Below are positions 35,698-46,803 of a stretch of DNA of 64,000 bases, in pieces. Made by a program: the position numbers and the translations under genes. Under the pieces are notes generated by a model. The model made no database searches, was not told where the DNA came from, and saw only the letters and a program-made list of their open reading frames with translations. This DNA comes from Bryoerythrophyllum caledonicum (Eukaryota > Streptophyta > Bryopsida > Pottiales > Pottiaceae). How positions within the stretch are numbered: the stretch's first letter is position 1; each line of letters starts with the position of its first letter. Where the stretch lies: positions 6,062,417 to 6,126,416 of the forward strand of contig OZ020524.1 in NCBI GenBank assembly GCA_963971425.1, written 5' to 3'.

Positions 35698-37035
35698 CCC
35701 CTAAGAGCATCTCCACTCCTGGCGTGGAATTTTTCACGCTAGGACAGAAAAAAAATTTCACGCTAGGAGTGGTTTAGGGTTTGGTGCTTGCTTGGCTCCA
35801 CCCCAAGCTCCAAAAAAATTTACCCAAAAAAATGCTTTGACCTTTTACCTCCCGCCACCAATGACACGGCGCCACGTGTCGACATCAATGACATGGCGCC
35901 ACGTGTCGCGAGGGTATGGGTGTGTCACCAACATCAAAAAATGGCGCACTCCCCCATCCAAGGAGATTTTGGTGTGCCATGCACCAAAACTTCTAAATTT
36001 TTATAAAGTTTCCCCGTTTTGAGGTGATGGGTGCAACTTTTTGACCTCACAAAACTCCAATTTGGTGGTTCTCCGTCTTGGGGTGGAGATGCTCTAAAGG
36101 ACCAAGTGTCCAAGACGGGCTTTTTGAAAATTCGGTCAGGTTCCTATGCTGTCAATTTCAAACATTCATTTTTGAAATTCTTACCATAGAAGGGCATTAC
36201 CAAGACCTTAGTGGGAAAACAATTTTTTCCTAAATTGGACATTTGATGAAAAAGTTATAGGGTTTTTAATTTAAAATGGGGAGGGCGGGCACCTCGGGCA
36301 CCTCCAAAAACTTTTGATAGGACACTCTATTGAAAGTGATATTTTTAGTACTCGCAAGTAATATTATTTCCCTTCATGTTGTCAAAAAAAAGTTCTTGGC
36401 TTTAGTGAAAAATAGCATACCAACCCAAGTCAAACATTTTCACACATTGTCACTCATTGTCGGGCAAGGTACCAAAAAAACTTCTTCTTTTCCACATAAA
36501 ACCTGTATATCTTCATATTTTTCACTTTTTATTTTTTCCACAACAATATGTAATGTAAACCTTCTTATTAACCATTCGGATTATCAATCAAAAACATATT
36601 AAGTTCAAAAAAAATTAAAGTGTGAATTAACAAATTTCGAGCCTCCACTCCTTGCACACTTGTTTTGAATATGCTACACCCCGTCTCTACCTCTAAAAAT
36701 TGGTGTGTAAGGAGCTAACATCATGCTTAACAAGATGGTAATAGATTTAGACCTTGTGTAGTGAAATTTTTTGACACCAAGTGAAGTCAAAGTCTGCTGA
36801 TCCACTAAACGCAGGGAAGAAAATGAACCATTTGCTTGACTTCAAACACTATAATCTTTCAATCCGTGCGGTCAAAGTTTATGAAATTTTGTACATGTAT
36901 TAGTTAATAAGCCTTTATTGAGATCCTATGGTCAGAACTAAAAATAAAAGTTTTTGTTACCTTCTTTATTGATTGCACTAGAATCCAATAATTTTGAAGT
37001 GTTTTTGGTGTAAAACTGCCTTGGTACCTTAGGGG
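35698..37035 (+). mobile_element. TTAA-flanked MITE (piggyBac-like), copy B, itself interrupted
   Basis: Inserted in the MITE above with TTAA at 35694-35697 and 37036-37039. Without its own 390-bp insert and the 3-bp duplication it is about 945 bp and very close to copy A over its whole length. Its left end is split after CCCCTAA. Confidence 0.92.
35705..36094. mobile_element. PIF/Harbinger-type MITE nested in copy B
   Basis: 390 bp with inverted ends GAGCATCTCCACTCC and GGGGTGGAGATGCTC, flanked by TAA on both sides (35702-35704, 36095-36097). Copy A has a single CCCCTAAAGGACC at this point, so TAA is a true 3-bp target duplication. Three-base TWA duplications and GAGCATCTCC-like ends fit Tourist/PIF-Harbinger elements. 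Two CACGTGTCG-containing repeats (GGCGCCACGTGTCG) lie inside. No protein. Confidence 0.85.
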
Positions 37036-37378
37036 TTAAGGAATGTGCATATACGGAGAGAGGAGATAATTATACTATTACCTGAATTAGTTATGAGTTT
37101 TCAAACTGTGGAGCCATGTTTAGTGGGTGGCCAGCAGTAGATACCCCCCATAACCAACGACCAAAAGTAAGGGTCTTGACTAATAGCAAACCTCCATTTG
37201 GAGCTGAGTTGGTGGTAATGGGATGGAAGAGGATTGGATATACGGTATACCCCAATTTTATAGTCCTTGGCTGTGGATTTTGGTTGGTTATAGGGGGGCT
37301 TACCTTAAACCTAGGGTTTCTTGGGAAGAAGTTGGAGACAAAGGAGGATGGTCACCTTTTCCAAGAGAAGTCCTAGAA

Positions 37379-37602
37379 CTACACTAAATTTTATGTTTAG
37401 TGTCATGCACAATAAATGACTTGAAAATGCTATAAGTTTTTACCTTTGATGAAGATTTTTACCAATTGTGTCTACAATGATCCCCCTCCTTTGAACAATA
37501 TAAATTTTTGTGCTCTTGGTAAAAATCTTCATAAAAAGTAAAAACTTGTAGCATTTACAAGTCATTTACTGTGCATGACACTAAACATAAAATTTAGTGT
37601 AG
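37379..37602. mobile_element. Fold-back MITE, CTACACT family, copy 2
   Basis: 224 bp, almost entirely two inverted arms beginning CTACACTAAATTTTATG and TTTAGTGTCATGCACA. The short centre contains ATGATCCCCCTCCTTTGA. Same family as 904-1130 and 47767-47968. Confidence 0.85.
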
Positions 37603-37776
37603 CACCGACAGCATTCCCCACCACCCCTAGACCTTTGCCAGATTAGAAAGCAGATTGTTCTGTAAGATCACTTTTAGTTTGCAACAAGTTAAGAAGACCT
37701 AAGATCTCATATGTTCCATCCTAATCGGCATTTGCCTTGATGTCACCCAGAATCACCGCAAGGACCCCTTTGGATT

Positions 37777-38054
37777 GCCCAAGGCGAATTGACCCCCTCG
37801 TTGGGAGTTACCCAAGGTGGCCACGAGGTAGTGGAGCCAAACCTGACGCCTATTTTGTTTTCGGATGGGGCCCTAATTATAGCAAGGGAGGGCCCGCTAG
37901 GATAAACGATAGCCATGGGCCCCAAATTTGTCCAAAAAAAATCCAAAAAAGCCTATGGACCCTCCAAAATAAGAGGGCCAAAAAAATGACCCTATGCAAT
38001 CAAGACGGGGCCCACATCGGGTAACTCTCAACAAGGGGGTCAATTCGCCATGGG
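37777..38054. mobile_element. Mutator-type MITE, copy 1
   Basis: Inverted ends GGCGAATTGACCCCCT plus CGTTGGGAGTTACCC and complement. The flanks CCTTTGGATT and CCTTCAGATT agree at 8 of 10 positions, consistent with an aged target duplication. The central part matches copy 2 in reverse orientation. Confidence 0.75.
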
Positions 38055-38235
38055 CCTTCAGATTAAGCTTTTGTTCCTCTTGATCCTTCTCAAACACCTA
38101 CCCCTGAACAACTTGTACCTATTCGCTAAATCCCAAAGCAAACATTTTCTATGTGAGGACTATATTCTATTTACCGTACGAAGTGGTCACTTTCTGACAC
38201 TACCTACCAAACCTATTATTTTTCTAGATCATAGT

Positions 38236-38320
38236 GGTTTGGATACAATGGATATCAATGGATATCATCTAGGTATTACATGAGTATCACCTTGGCAATA
38301 CAAGGATATCAGCTAGACAA
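38236..38320 (-). repeat. 22-bp GGTGATACCCATGTAATG unit, inverted short copy
   Basis: Three to four degenerate units on the minus strand, followed by the same AATTTCAAGAGGATTTG-like junction seen at the other two loci. Confidence 0.55.
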
Positions 38321-38504
38321 ATCCTCTTGAAATTTTCAAAAAAAGGACATTCTCCATTTTAAATCAATTAAGTACAAAACTCATAACTGCATAGGGTGAT
38401 CACGGTCTCTCTATTGCAGAAAACACTTCCCTTGCACCACGAATCTAAAAAATCATATTCCTTCCTCTGCTACTTCAAAGCTTTTGTGCTCCTGACTATT
38501 GTAC

Positions 38505-38783
38505 GGCCAGGGAGAATTGACCCCCTCGCTCGTCCTTACCCGAGGTGGGCCCCCATCTTAATTGCATGGGGTCATTTTTCTGGCCTTCTTAGTTTGGGGG
38601 GTCTAGAGGCTTTTTTTGGATTTTTTTGACAAATTTGGGGCCTACAGTCATTGTTTACCCTGGTGTTCCTTCTCTTGCTATAAATAGGTCCCAATCCAAA
38701 AACAAAATATAGGCCAGGTTTGGCCCCACCACCTCGTAGCCCCCACGGGTAAGGACGAGCAAGGGGGTCAATTCTCCCTGGCC
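38505..38783. mobile_element. Mutator-type MITE, copy 2
   Basis: 279 bp with terminal inverted repeats of about 38 bp and one mismatch (GGCCAGGGAGAATTGACC...). A perfect 10-bp duplication ACTATTGTAC flanks it (38495-38504, 38784-38793). Long terminal repeats with 9-11-bp duplications define Mutator-like elements. Non-autonomous. Confidence 0.9.
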
Positions 38784-39449
38784 ACTATTGTACCTGGTAG
38801 CTCCTTCCACGCCACCGATTTCTAAACTAGATAATTTTAGTAGCAATGCTACAAGAAAAATTGGGCTGCTAATAATGCGCTATTAAAATTTGAAAAAAAT
38901 AACGAAATTCAGCCAAAATGCTGACCAACATAATAAGTATTTAGCCACCTTTTGAGATGATGTCCACGGGTATTACATAGGTATATCCTAGATATCATAT
39001 ATGACAGATATTGCAGGATTTGGCCTAGGTATCTCCACACACTATGTGCTTGAATAGCTTACTAAACTACTTCAAAGTGTAGGTTGTAGCATTATACTAA
39101 TCCTCAGAAATAGATTCTGAGATCGCTGCTCCACGCTACAATAGCACTTTATTCTATCCTGTCATGGGTACTATCCTCTCAACACTTGGAACTCACATGA
39201 ATTTCATGAAATAAGACTGAAAATCTGAGATATGAGAGTACGAAGTGTGCTACGTGCGCTGATTGGGAAACATAAGTTATTATGTGAACGTACGGTCCTG
39301 GAAATAGTTCGATGCAACTTCGGAACTGCTGAGTCATCGACAATGTATTGAAAAGCTTTGAACGATGAAGCTTCAAGTTGGGTGACCATGCTGACTCTCT
39401 GGCATGAAAGTGAATGCCAAGGAATTGACATGGTGTTGTTAGGGCAATA

Positions 39450-39775
39450 CCCTACGTGCGCGTCAGTTTCGTTAAAAAAAAATTAATTCAAGAGATTTGT
39501 CTAGGTAATACCCTTGTAATGCTAAGGTGATACCCATGTAATGTATAGGCGATACCCATGTAATGTATAGGCAATACCCGTGTAATGTATAGGTGATACT
39601 TGTGTAATGTATAGGAGATACTTGGTAATGCATATGTGATATCCATGTAATGTATAAGTGATACCCATGTAATGCTAAGGTGATACCCATGTAATGTCTA
39701 GGGGATACTTATTGAGTCCAAAAGGAAAAATAATTATTTTGGGAGATAGGTGCCGAAACTCACCTGAACGTACAG
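39450..39775. mobile_element. MITE with GTCAGTTTCG ends, copy 2 with expanded array
   Basis: The left end CTACGTGCGCGTCAGTTTCG is paired with the inverted right end CGAAACTCACCTGAACGTACAG. The AATTAATTCAAGAGATTT junction is the same as in the 6.4-kb copy. The interior is taken up by the 22-bp minisatellite. Confidence 0.65.
39502..39710 (+). repeat. 22-bp minisatellite, about 9.5 units
   Basis: The consensus unit is TATAGGTGATACCCATGTAA plus TG. Units are 20-22 bp and differ at a few positions. The 6.5-kb relative has only about four. Confidence 0.9.
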
Positions 39776-41866
39776 TAGAATCTACCACCTGTTGTAAACC
39801 AGTTGGACGTTGGCTTTTGTATTGTGAGACATAACAGTAGGGGTATTCGAAGCACATGCTCGGGAGGTGCATTGGGAGGGTTGTTGGATGATCATCTTGG
39901 AGATGACACAGTTTTCCTGAGAGGCCGTATATAAGAGGAAAGAGAAGAGAAAGAGAGGGTGAGATTTTAATCTAGCAAGAAATAGAATATGAGAGATTTC
40001 ATGCTTTACTTTCGGAACTAATGAAATGCAAGAGTAGAAATGGCAATCGATGTTCTTGGGCCCTATCTATTGCCCCCCACTACGCTCCAAGCTCCTAAAG
40101 AGTTAAACCATAGTTTCCATACACCTTTCTCAAGCCACTTCACCCTCTCCATGTGGCCCCGATGACTAACATAAGATCATAAAGTAGGTGATATACAAGT
40201 TTTCCCCTTCTCACTTTTAAAAAAAACTCCAAGCAAGAGGCATGATGTTGCTTGTGCTTTGAGTTACCCGTAAGGTCCATTTGTCATCAAGTTGATTGTA
40301 CATTTGTTGCCAAGTGGGAAATATGTAGCTCACATGAGCAGTGAATAAAAGTACAATCCAAAAACCTATGACCACCAATAAACAACTCACTTGACACTAT
40401 CTTCGAGGCCCCAACCCTTTACAATGGATTTGACGTACTTCTTTTCAAGCCACTAAAGACAGAGCACTTTTGATGGACAGGGCTTGTAACACGACATTGT
40501 ATGGATAATGATATAAAGTCATTTCAATAGAAATAAAAAAGAAACCAAATGTTAAAGCCTTCAGAAGCGGGGTGCAAGAAGAAAAAAATTGTTCACTTTG
40601 TGTGCTATAATCATACAACATGTGGTCAAAGGAAGATTTCCCCTAAAAGGTTAGGATCAAAACCAAGGCAAGACAATTGTGACATGAAATACAAGTCAAA
40701 CAAGGAGATGGACATATAATTTTATGCCTTGGAACCTAAAAGAGATGAAAACAAATCTAGAGCTTATGCTGCAGATTCACTAGACCTTGTAGAAATGATC
40801 AGATCTCTTAAGCTACAAGGCAGAATGAAACTGCAATTCCTGGAATTAGGTTGAACAAACTTTACACCCCATGATGAGAATACTAAATTGCAACGGAAAC
40901 CTGATGAAACGAACTTCTGTCGTCAGCTAAAACCAGCTTCAAGAACTACTTCGGCCTCAAACCTTCGAATATCTGGCCCAAGAGTGGTCTAGGTATTATA
41001 ACAACTAACCCTGCTTCTACCTGAATGACCACCAGTTCTTGTTATTGCTTTGCATGTAATGTCTATAAGCTTGGAAAAGATCCTTACATCATACTGTTTC
41101 TTGGACCTTGTTGTCCTTGCCCACTTGACTGCCAGACCTCGAAAAGTTCCCCACAAATTTCTTTAAGCCCTGGAGTGCCAGAGAAAGCAGAGCATCGGTT
41201 AAAGGACAACTAGATAGCAAGACAAAGTGTAATCAGAAGAAAGAGAACATTAAACAAAGTCTGTTAAGTTCCTACATCTGCAAAACGTAAGGGCACTAAA
41301 GCAAAATGAGAGTATGAATGCCAAACCTCCCGTCACAAGAGATATTAATCTTAACTATTCCATGTAGCGCAACATCAAAGGCTGGTGTCACTAGGCTACC
41401 GACCTATATTCAATAAATCCAAGATATCATACAATTAGCCTCACATTTCGAAGGTTCAGCCATGAACTTTCACGGAGCATGTAACTGATTCTGCATTGGC
41501 ATTGACTGTTCACGAGTTACCTGTGACCATGAGTGGCATTTTCCGAGGATATGTTGCCGGGACATGCTCAATCAATAATCTCCCGGAATCCACAGATGCA
41601 TACACCCCATGTCCCAAGCATTGATCTTCTGATGATATTTTTATATATGGATCGCCATATTGGTTTGAAAGGCCACGAAAAATACTTTGACTTGCAACTA
41701 CTTTTCGTGACGTTTAAGCTTATGCATCTAATTGGTGTAGCTTCTTCACTATTGGCCAATATAACCAATGTGGCGATATAGAGATTCATATATATTGTAC
41801 GATGATTGTTATCTGAACTGGTTTAATTCTTTAACATGCCTGGGAGTCACTAAAAGACAAGAAGAA
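39776..41866. other. Spacer and 3' flank of the HRGP-family gene
   Basis: No independent gene is supported. The part from about 41 to 41.86 kb may hold 3' untranslated sequence or a small last exon of the minus-strand gene to the right. Confidence 0.4.
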
Positions 41867-43899
41867 TTAGAAGTCCAATCCAAGATGAATGCATACCCCG
41901 GACTGCAGGAGCTGTGTAAGGTGTCGTATTTGCTGTTCTCTTTCCTCCGCAAGGCGCTCTTTCTCCAGCTGTTTCCTTTCTGCTTCCTTCAGTGCCACTG
42001 ACAGCTGCTCACACTGAGAGACAAGTGCCTCGCATCTCGAACAGCACCCTGTAGAGGATTCAATGTGAAAAAATTACAATCACACCACTAGTCGTCCACA
42101 ATCCCAGACACATAAATTCGACGAAACAAGAATATGCCTTAAGGTAAGAGGTGAAAGTTGGAACAAGTTCAATATATACACATATTCAAGACTCGTTTCT
42201 GGCTGCAGGCAGTACTGAGATTCCTACCAGGATCTGTGTCCCGATGTTCAACCGAAGAATTCGTTTCCTCGGACACCTCACTTGCTCCGGCAGCTTTCGT
42301 TTTCTGAGGCATGTCCGTGCTAATATGGTGACCTACCGGCAAGTGCGAAGAGTCCACTCTCAGAGAATTCGCTCTACTTTCTTCTGACCAGTTCTCGAGG
42401 CCAGAAAATGACTGGGCGGAAGCTTCAGATTCTCGTGAAAGTGAGGTATCCAGCGGAGCCCAACCAATTGTCCCTGCTCTGTTTCCGTTTGTTCCTTCCA
42501 ACAAACTTAATGCATATTCCAGTAAATTCTCTTCATTATGGTCCCATTCTTTCAACGCATCAGACCCAGTCTTGCTTCCTACCTTGCTCCCAGCCCTGCT
42601 CCCTGCCCTGCTCACAACCCTGCTCTCTGCCCTGCTCTCTGCCCTGCTCCCTGCCTTGCTCCCTGCCTTACTGCCTACCGTGCTCCCTGGCATGCTCCCT
42701 GCCTTGCTTCCAACCTTGCTCGGAAATCGGCTACTGTTACTGGGTGACCGTGACGGCCTGGAATCACACGGAGAGCCCTCAGTGCCCGACAGCATCGGAA
42801 GCTCAAGTAAATCATCCTCCCGAATATCATCCTCCAACTCTTCTTGGGATTCCAAAGTCGTGCGTCGTGGTGACTTCCCTTGCTTCAATTTTGAGTACCT
42901 ACTCCGCGCCTCCAAGACCTCATTAAGACCACTCAAGCTTCCACTATACCGCTCATGCCCATACGAGTTTGAGTTTGAATCATACCCATCACGTTCATGT
43001 AACATCGCCCCCATGAAGCGCGAATTGCCGGTGCCATCAAAGCTGCCATTTCTCTCTCTGTAGCTATCACTCAAGGGCTCTCCAGGACCGCATTGAGAAT
43101 CAAGAATACTCCTCTGGTGAAGGCCCTCAGCCACCTGGTGCTCAAGGTTTGGGAGTATGCTTACAACTGCTGGAAGGACGGTAAGCGGAGTGGGATTGTC
43201 ACTGTCTGGATGAGGAGTAGTAGTACCAGTAGTGCCTCCTCCACCAAAAGGTGTTGATGCGCCTGTGGTGCCGGCAGGGGAAATCATACGACCAAGGGGG
43301 CTTCCTGGATACAACTGATACGCAACCTGCAAGTCATCTTGCTGATTCTGATCTTGTTGGTAATAATCTGGGGAGGCGAACGGAGAAGCAGAGTACGGGG
43401 GCTCCGGCTCCCGCTGCTTCCCAGACACGGACAGCCGTTGCTCGGTGAACGACGATGCAAGCAGCTTAGCAAAGGGAACATCCGGGGAAGAAGGCCTGGT
43501 AAACTGCGCTGCGAGCTCTGGCGGTGGAGTGAATGGAGCTGTTGAAGGGGCAGTTGTAAACGTCGAAAAAACTGGTGGAGAGACAAGCGCCGTTTCATGC
43601 GCATAAGGACCCACAGTGAACATGTTCGACTGAGTTTCTAGGGGGATTCTTGAGCCACCTCCCGAAGGAACAGGGCATGTTGGAGGATAATAGGGTGACT
43701 GAGCAGAGGATGGCACCATAGAATTTTCATAGGAGGCTGGAGATGAAGGGGGCGCAAGAAGGAAGGCAAATTGACCCTGGGGGTCAGATGCCGATGAAAT
43801 TCCTATAGCCGGAGCTATCCGCTTCTTATTCTTGCGCGACAGTGAACCAAGACAGAATGGTCCACTCCAACAGCATCCACCACCTCGTGCCATCTGCAT
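41867..43899 (-). CDS. Hydroxyproline-rich-glycoprotein-family protein (At5g52430/At4g25620 type)
   Basis: The main exon is 42228-43899 and a second exon 41867-42048, joined by a GTAGGA...CTACAG intron in matching phase, giving about 617 residues. Recognisable blocks of this plant-specific family are CCWSGPFCLGSLSRKNKKRI near the start, APPSSPASYENS, TVGPYAHETALVSPPVFSTF then APSTAPFTPPPELA, RPSSPDVPFAKLLASS, and YQLYPGSPLGRMISP (about residue 200). A serine/basic tract (about 386-441) is built from four-residue GSKA/GSRA/ESRA units. Exon 2 adds CCSRCEALVSQCEQL and a charged coiled coil ending LTQLLQS. Despite the family name there is no signal peptide; the role is unknown. Angiosperm members have a longer N-terminus, which I do not find upstream. 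GATGCAG just before the second ATG may be a splice acceptor, so the start could be 43893. The C-terminus is the read-through option; splicing at GGG/GTATGC would end the protein within a few residues. Confidence 0.85.
42575..42740 (-). repeat. 12-bp coding minisatellite in the HRGP-family gene
   Basis: About 14 degenerate copies of a 12-bp unit (GGSAGCAGGGCA-like on the minus strand, CTGCTCCCTGCC-like on the plus) encode GSKAGSRAESRA-type residues in phase with the protein. The opposite strand stays open and gives a spurious ALLPALLP-type frame. Confidence 0.85.
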
Positions 43900-46803
43900 C
43901 AATAGCAGTTCGTGTTAGACCACGAACACTGAAGAACCTTTAGTTACACTCAGATGTAGAACACACTTCATCCTGGCAGAAATTCAGGACCGGAGTCTAA
44001 TGCCATCCTAGCATTTCGAAGAAGATAAGCAGATTGTAATCAAATGCATGTGAATCAATCACAACCACGCATCATAGACCAAACATGATAATCACGAAGG
44101 TCAATTCTATCTGCTTTGAGAGAGATGCACAGATCACAATCGACTGATCTGACCAGGACAATTACGACTAGACAACATTCAGATGATAAACTAGAAACCA
44201 GCACCTGGTACAAAACGGCAAAGAAAATGTGGAAGAGTTCAAAGTGACGTATCCCATCCTCAGATTCGCTTTCAAATAAACAGAACTATGCAAGATCTGA
44301 AATCCAGCAAGACATCGTCACCAGGACAGAATAGGAACCTGAGAAGACGTAAGAAGGCACTGATGTCTCCTCCTTCAGAAGCTCTTTTCATCAGTAGCAC
44401 AGCACCATAGCTAATGCTCCCTCAGAAAACACCCTTCCTAGTGAATCACACCAACAACTGTGGATTGCAAACAGAAATCTCAGTCTCGACCTGCCACAAT
44501 TTACCAGAAACCTCGAATTCACTTCGCGATCACAACCGAGGAACACAAGAACCTGGTGCTATATCTCCTCTCCTCGAGCTCCAAACTAATCCCTAGGTTT
44601 CAAACCTCAACCTACTTCTCCGGACCATAAAGAAAACCGAAACTGTGATGCGAAACAAGTTCTCTTTTCTAAAGACTACAAAATTGCATGAGCAGACGCG
44701 GCCGAGACAAACACTCCACCTCGAACTCCCCGACTAAAATTTGCAACAAATTTTCACTCCGATGCATGTCTGAATCAGTTCAAAAACCATCTCCTTCACT
44801 TCGCGGCTTCAAGACAACCGATTAGAGACGGAAGAAAAGCAAAGATAAGACCTCAGCAGATGCGAACAACAAAACGCACCGCAATGCTGAGCCAACAGAG
44901 CCACGCACATCCTCTTCTCCTCTCCGCTTCACACCTACTCTCCCTTCTCCACCCCCGCCGCTTCCTGTCCCCCTCCCATGGCTCCCTCACGAGCTCAGCG
45001 TCACTTCCACCTAGGGTAAACACCACACCGCCAATTCCTCTACTCCGACCTCCTCAAAATCTGTCAGCATTCCCTACCAGCGCCACCACGAAACCTCCTA
45101 CCCTACCCGTGCGGCCTCTCCAACCTAACGAGCTCCATCCCCGCCACCATCCTCCCGCGCCATGTCCTCCCGCCGCAATGCCAATGACCGCAGGAAACCG
45201 CAAGCGAACCGTCCGCACATCACAACAATCCGGAGAGCCTAGGGATTGATTAGCAGGGAGTCACTTCCCACTCGTGTCGTCGAACGCCGGGCGCCATTGA
45301 TGAGCACCTGCAGAGCAAACAAAAAGGACGCTCTGCCAGTCCGGCATCCCAGGAACACAGTTCCAGAGTCTTTGAAATAAAAACCTTGGAAAACTACGCC
45401 GAAAAACGCATCGCCAGCGTCACGCCTCCCTCGCGCCGACGCCGTCGTCGTCGTCTTCGTCCTCGCGGAGACGACGACCGGTTCCGTCACAATAGTCTAC
45501 CCTCCACAGTCACCACCCCTCCCATTCCGCCTCAGAACCCGTCATCCACCTTCACGCCCCGACAGTTCTAGGCAAGAACTTCACTTTCGCCTCCAAGACC
45601 ACGACAGTTCTAAACCAGAAATTCGTCTTTTCCTTCTGACAGCGCTGGGAGACGTTGCGACGTCAAACGATCATTTGGAGACTGTCGTCAGGTCGTCAGA
45701 GTCGCCGTAGAGTTTTACCGCGCACTCGTCTTTCCTTTTCTTTCCCTACTTTTCTGGCTCACAAGTGAACACTGCCGCGTCTTCCGATACGTATACGATT
45801 CACTGTATGGAAAGAATGTGAAACATTCCGAGGAATCGACTGTGTTATAATATTAGATAATTTTCCACATGAGAGCGCCGTCTACTGGAAAGGAAACTGC
45901 CGTATATTGCAACATCGCCTATTGATGAGGTTGCGTGCAGCTGGAGCATCTCATCAAGACACGGCGTGTCGTGTGGCATAAACCATCGCAGAGTTCGAGG
46001 TGTTTGCTGTACCTTTGGTGGTTTGATTTCTCTTTTTGCAGGGATGCAATTTGCACATGTTCACATGTTCACAGAGCTGCGTCAGAACGCAATTCGTTGC
46101 GGCTGGCTCCGAGGCCGTCAGTAGCGTCACGATGCGGTGTGCGTTTTCGACTCAGGTGCAGTGAAAGTAAATGTGAATGAATCTACGCGAATCGCTGAAA
46201 TCGTCGTTGCCTCGGCCTGACTGGCTCGCGCTCCCAAGTGGATCAAGCTCGATAATGATATTCCCTGCACCTAAAACCGCCACGATTCGAAACAATCTAC
46301 CAATGCTCTACGTTTCACCCAAAACATTCCACGCTTTTCATAGATAGTGGCGGTTCTTTGTGTTATCCGGCTATGGCTTCACAGCATACCCGAAACCATA
46401 ATAGGAGCCTGTTTCCATGCAATGCCCGACTTGTTATCTCTGACAGGGTTGGATCACTTCCATGTAGCTAGCTTCTCACCCTACCTGAAAAAGTAAGGTC
46501 GGTGTAGCTGATACAATCTCTGGGATGATGCAGCCGCTTTTCAAGCCGGTTAGCTTCCCCATTCCTCCCAACATACTGATTAGAGCAAGATGGATTGTGA
46601 ACTTCAAGGTGGCACTTGTCAGATTCTCTTAATAAAGGCAATTGAGGTACAACTTGGAAGTACCAAAAACGTTGGGTTGATTATAGTGGCTGACGGGTGT
46701 GACACATGGAAGTGGCCCTATATTTTCTTCCCTACATTCTGCAAGTAGGGAAGCTACAATGATCATTCGGGTCGAACAATACATGGGGTTTGGCCCTAAT
46801 GCA
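43900..46803. other. 5' region of the HRGP-family gene and spacer
   Basis: Probably the leader, a leader intron and the promoter of the minus-strand gene (the DNA is GC-richer up to about 45.7 kb). Plus-strand proline-rich frames here lack conserved features. Nothing else is recognised up to 46.8 kb. Confidence 0.4.

Larger units (their letters stand above)
35668..37305. mobile_element. Tc1/mariner-type MITE split by a nested insertion
   Basis: The left end AGGTAAGCCCCCCTAAAACC begins at 35668 after TA, and the right end GGGGGGCTTACCT stops at 37305 before TA. The two pieces (35668-35697 and 37036-37305) together match the uninterrupted 18.4-kb copy. A TTAA-family element sits at the TTAA of AAGTTAAGGAATGTGC and duplicates it exactly. 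Confidence 0.9.

Noticed and set aside
37743-38097. ORFs at 37.7-38.1 kb
   Set aside because: They lie within a Mutator-type MITE and its inverted ends, with no protein similarity.
39472-39690. 72-codon minus-strand frame of HGYHLYITW-type repeats; also considered as a CRISPR-like array
   Set aside because: It is translation of the 22-bp minisatellite. The units are contiguous without unique spacers, and the context is a plant genome.
42408-43063. Plus-strand frames rich in ALLPALLP and CSLPCSLP
   Set aside because: They are the opposite strand of the 12-bp coding repeat in the HRGP-family gene. No conserved features.
44860-45571. Plus-strand proline/serine-rich frames
   Set aside because: They lie over the probable leader and promoter of the minus-strand HRGP-family gene. 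The composition reflects a CT-rich strand.
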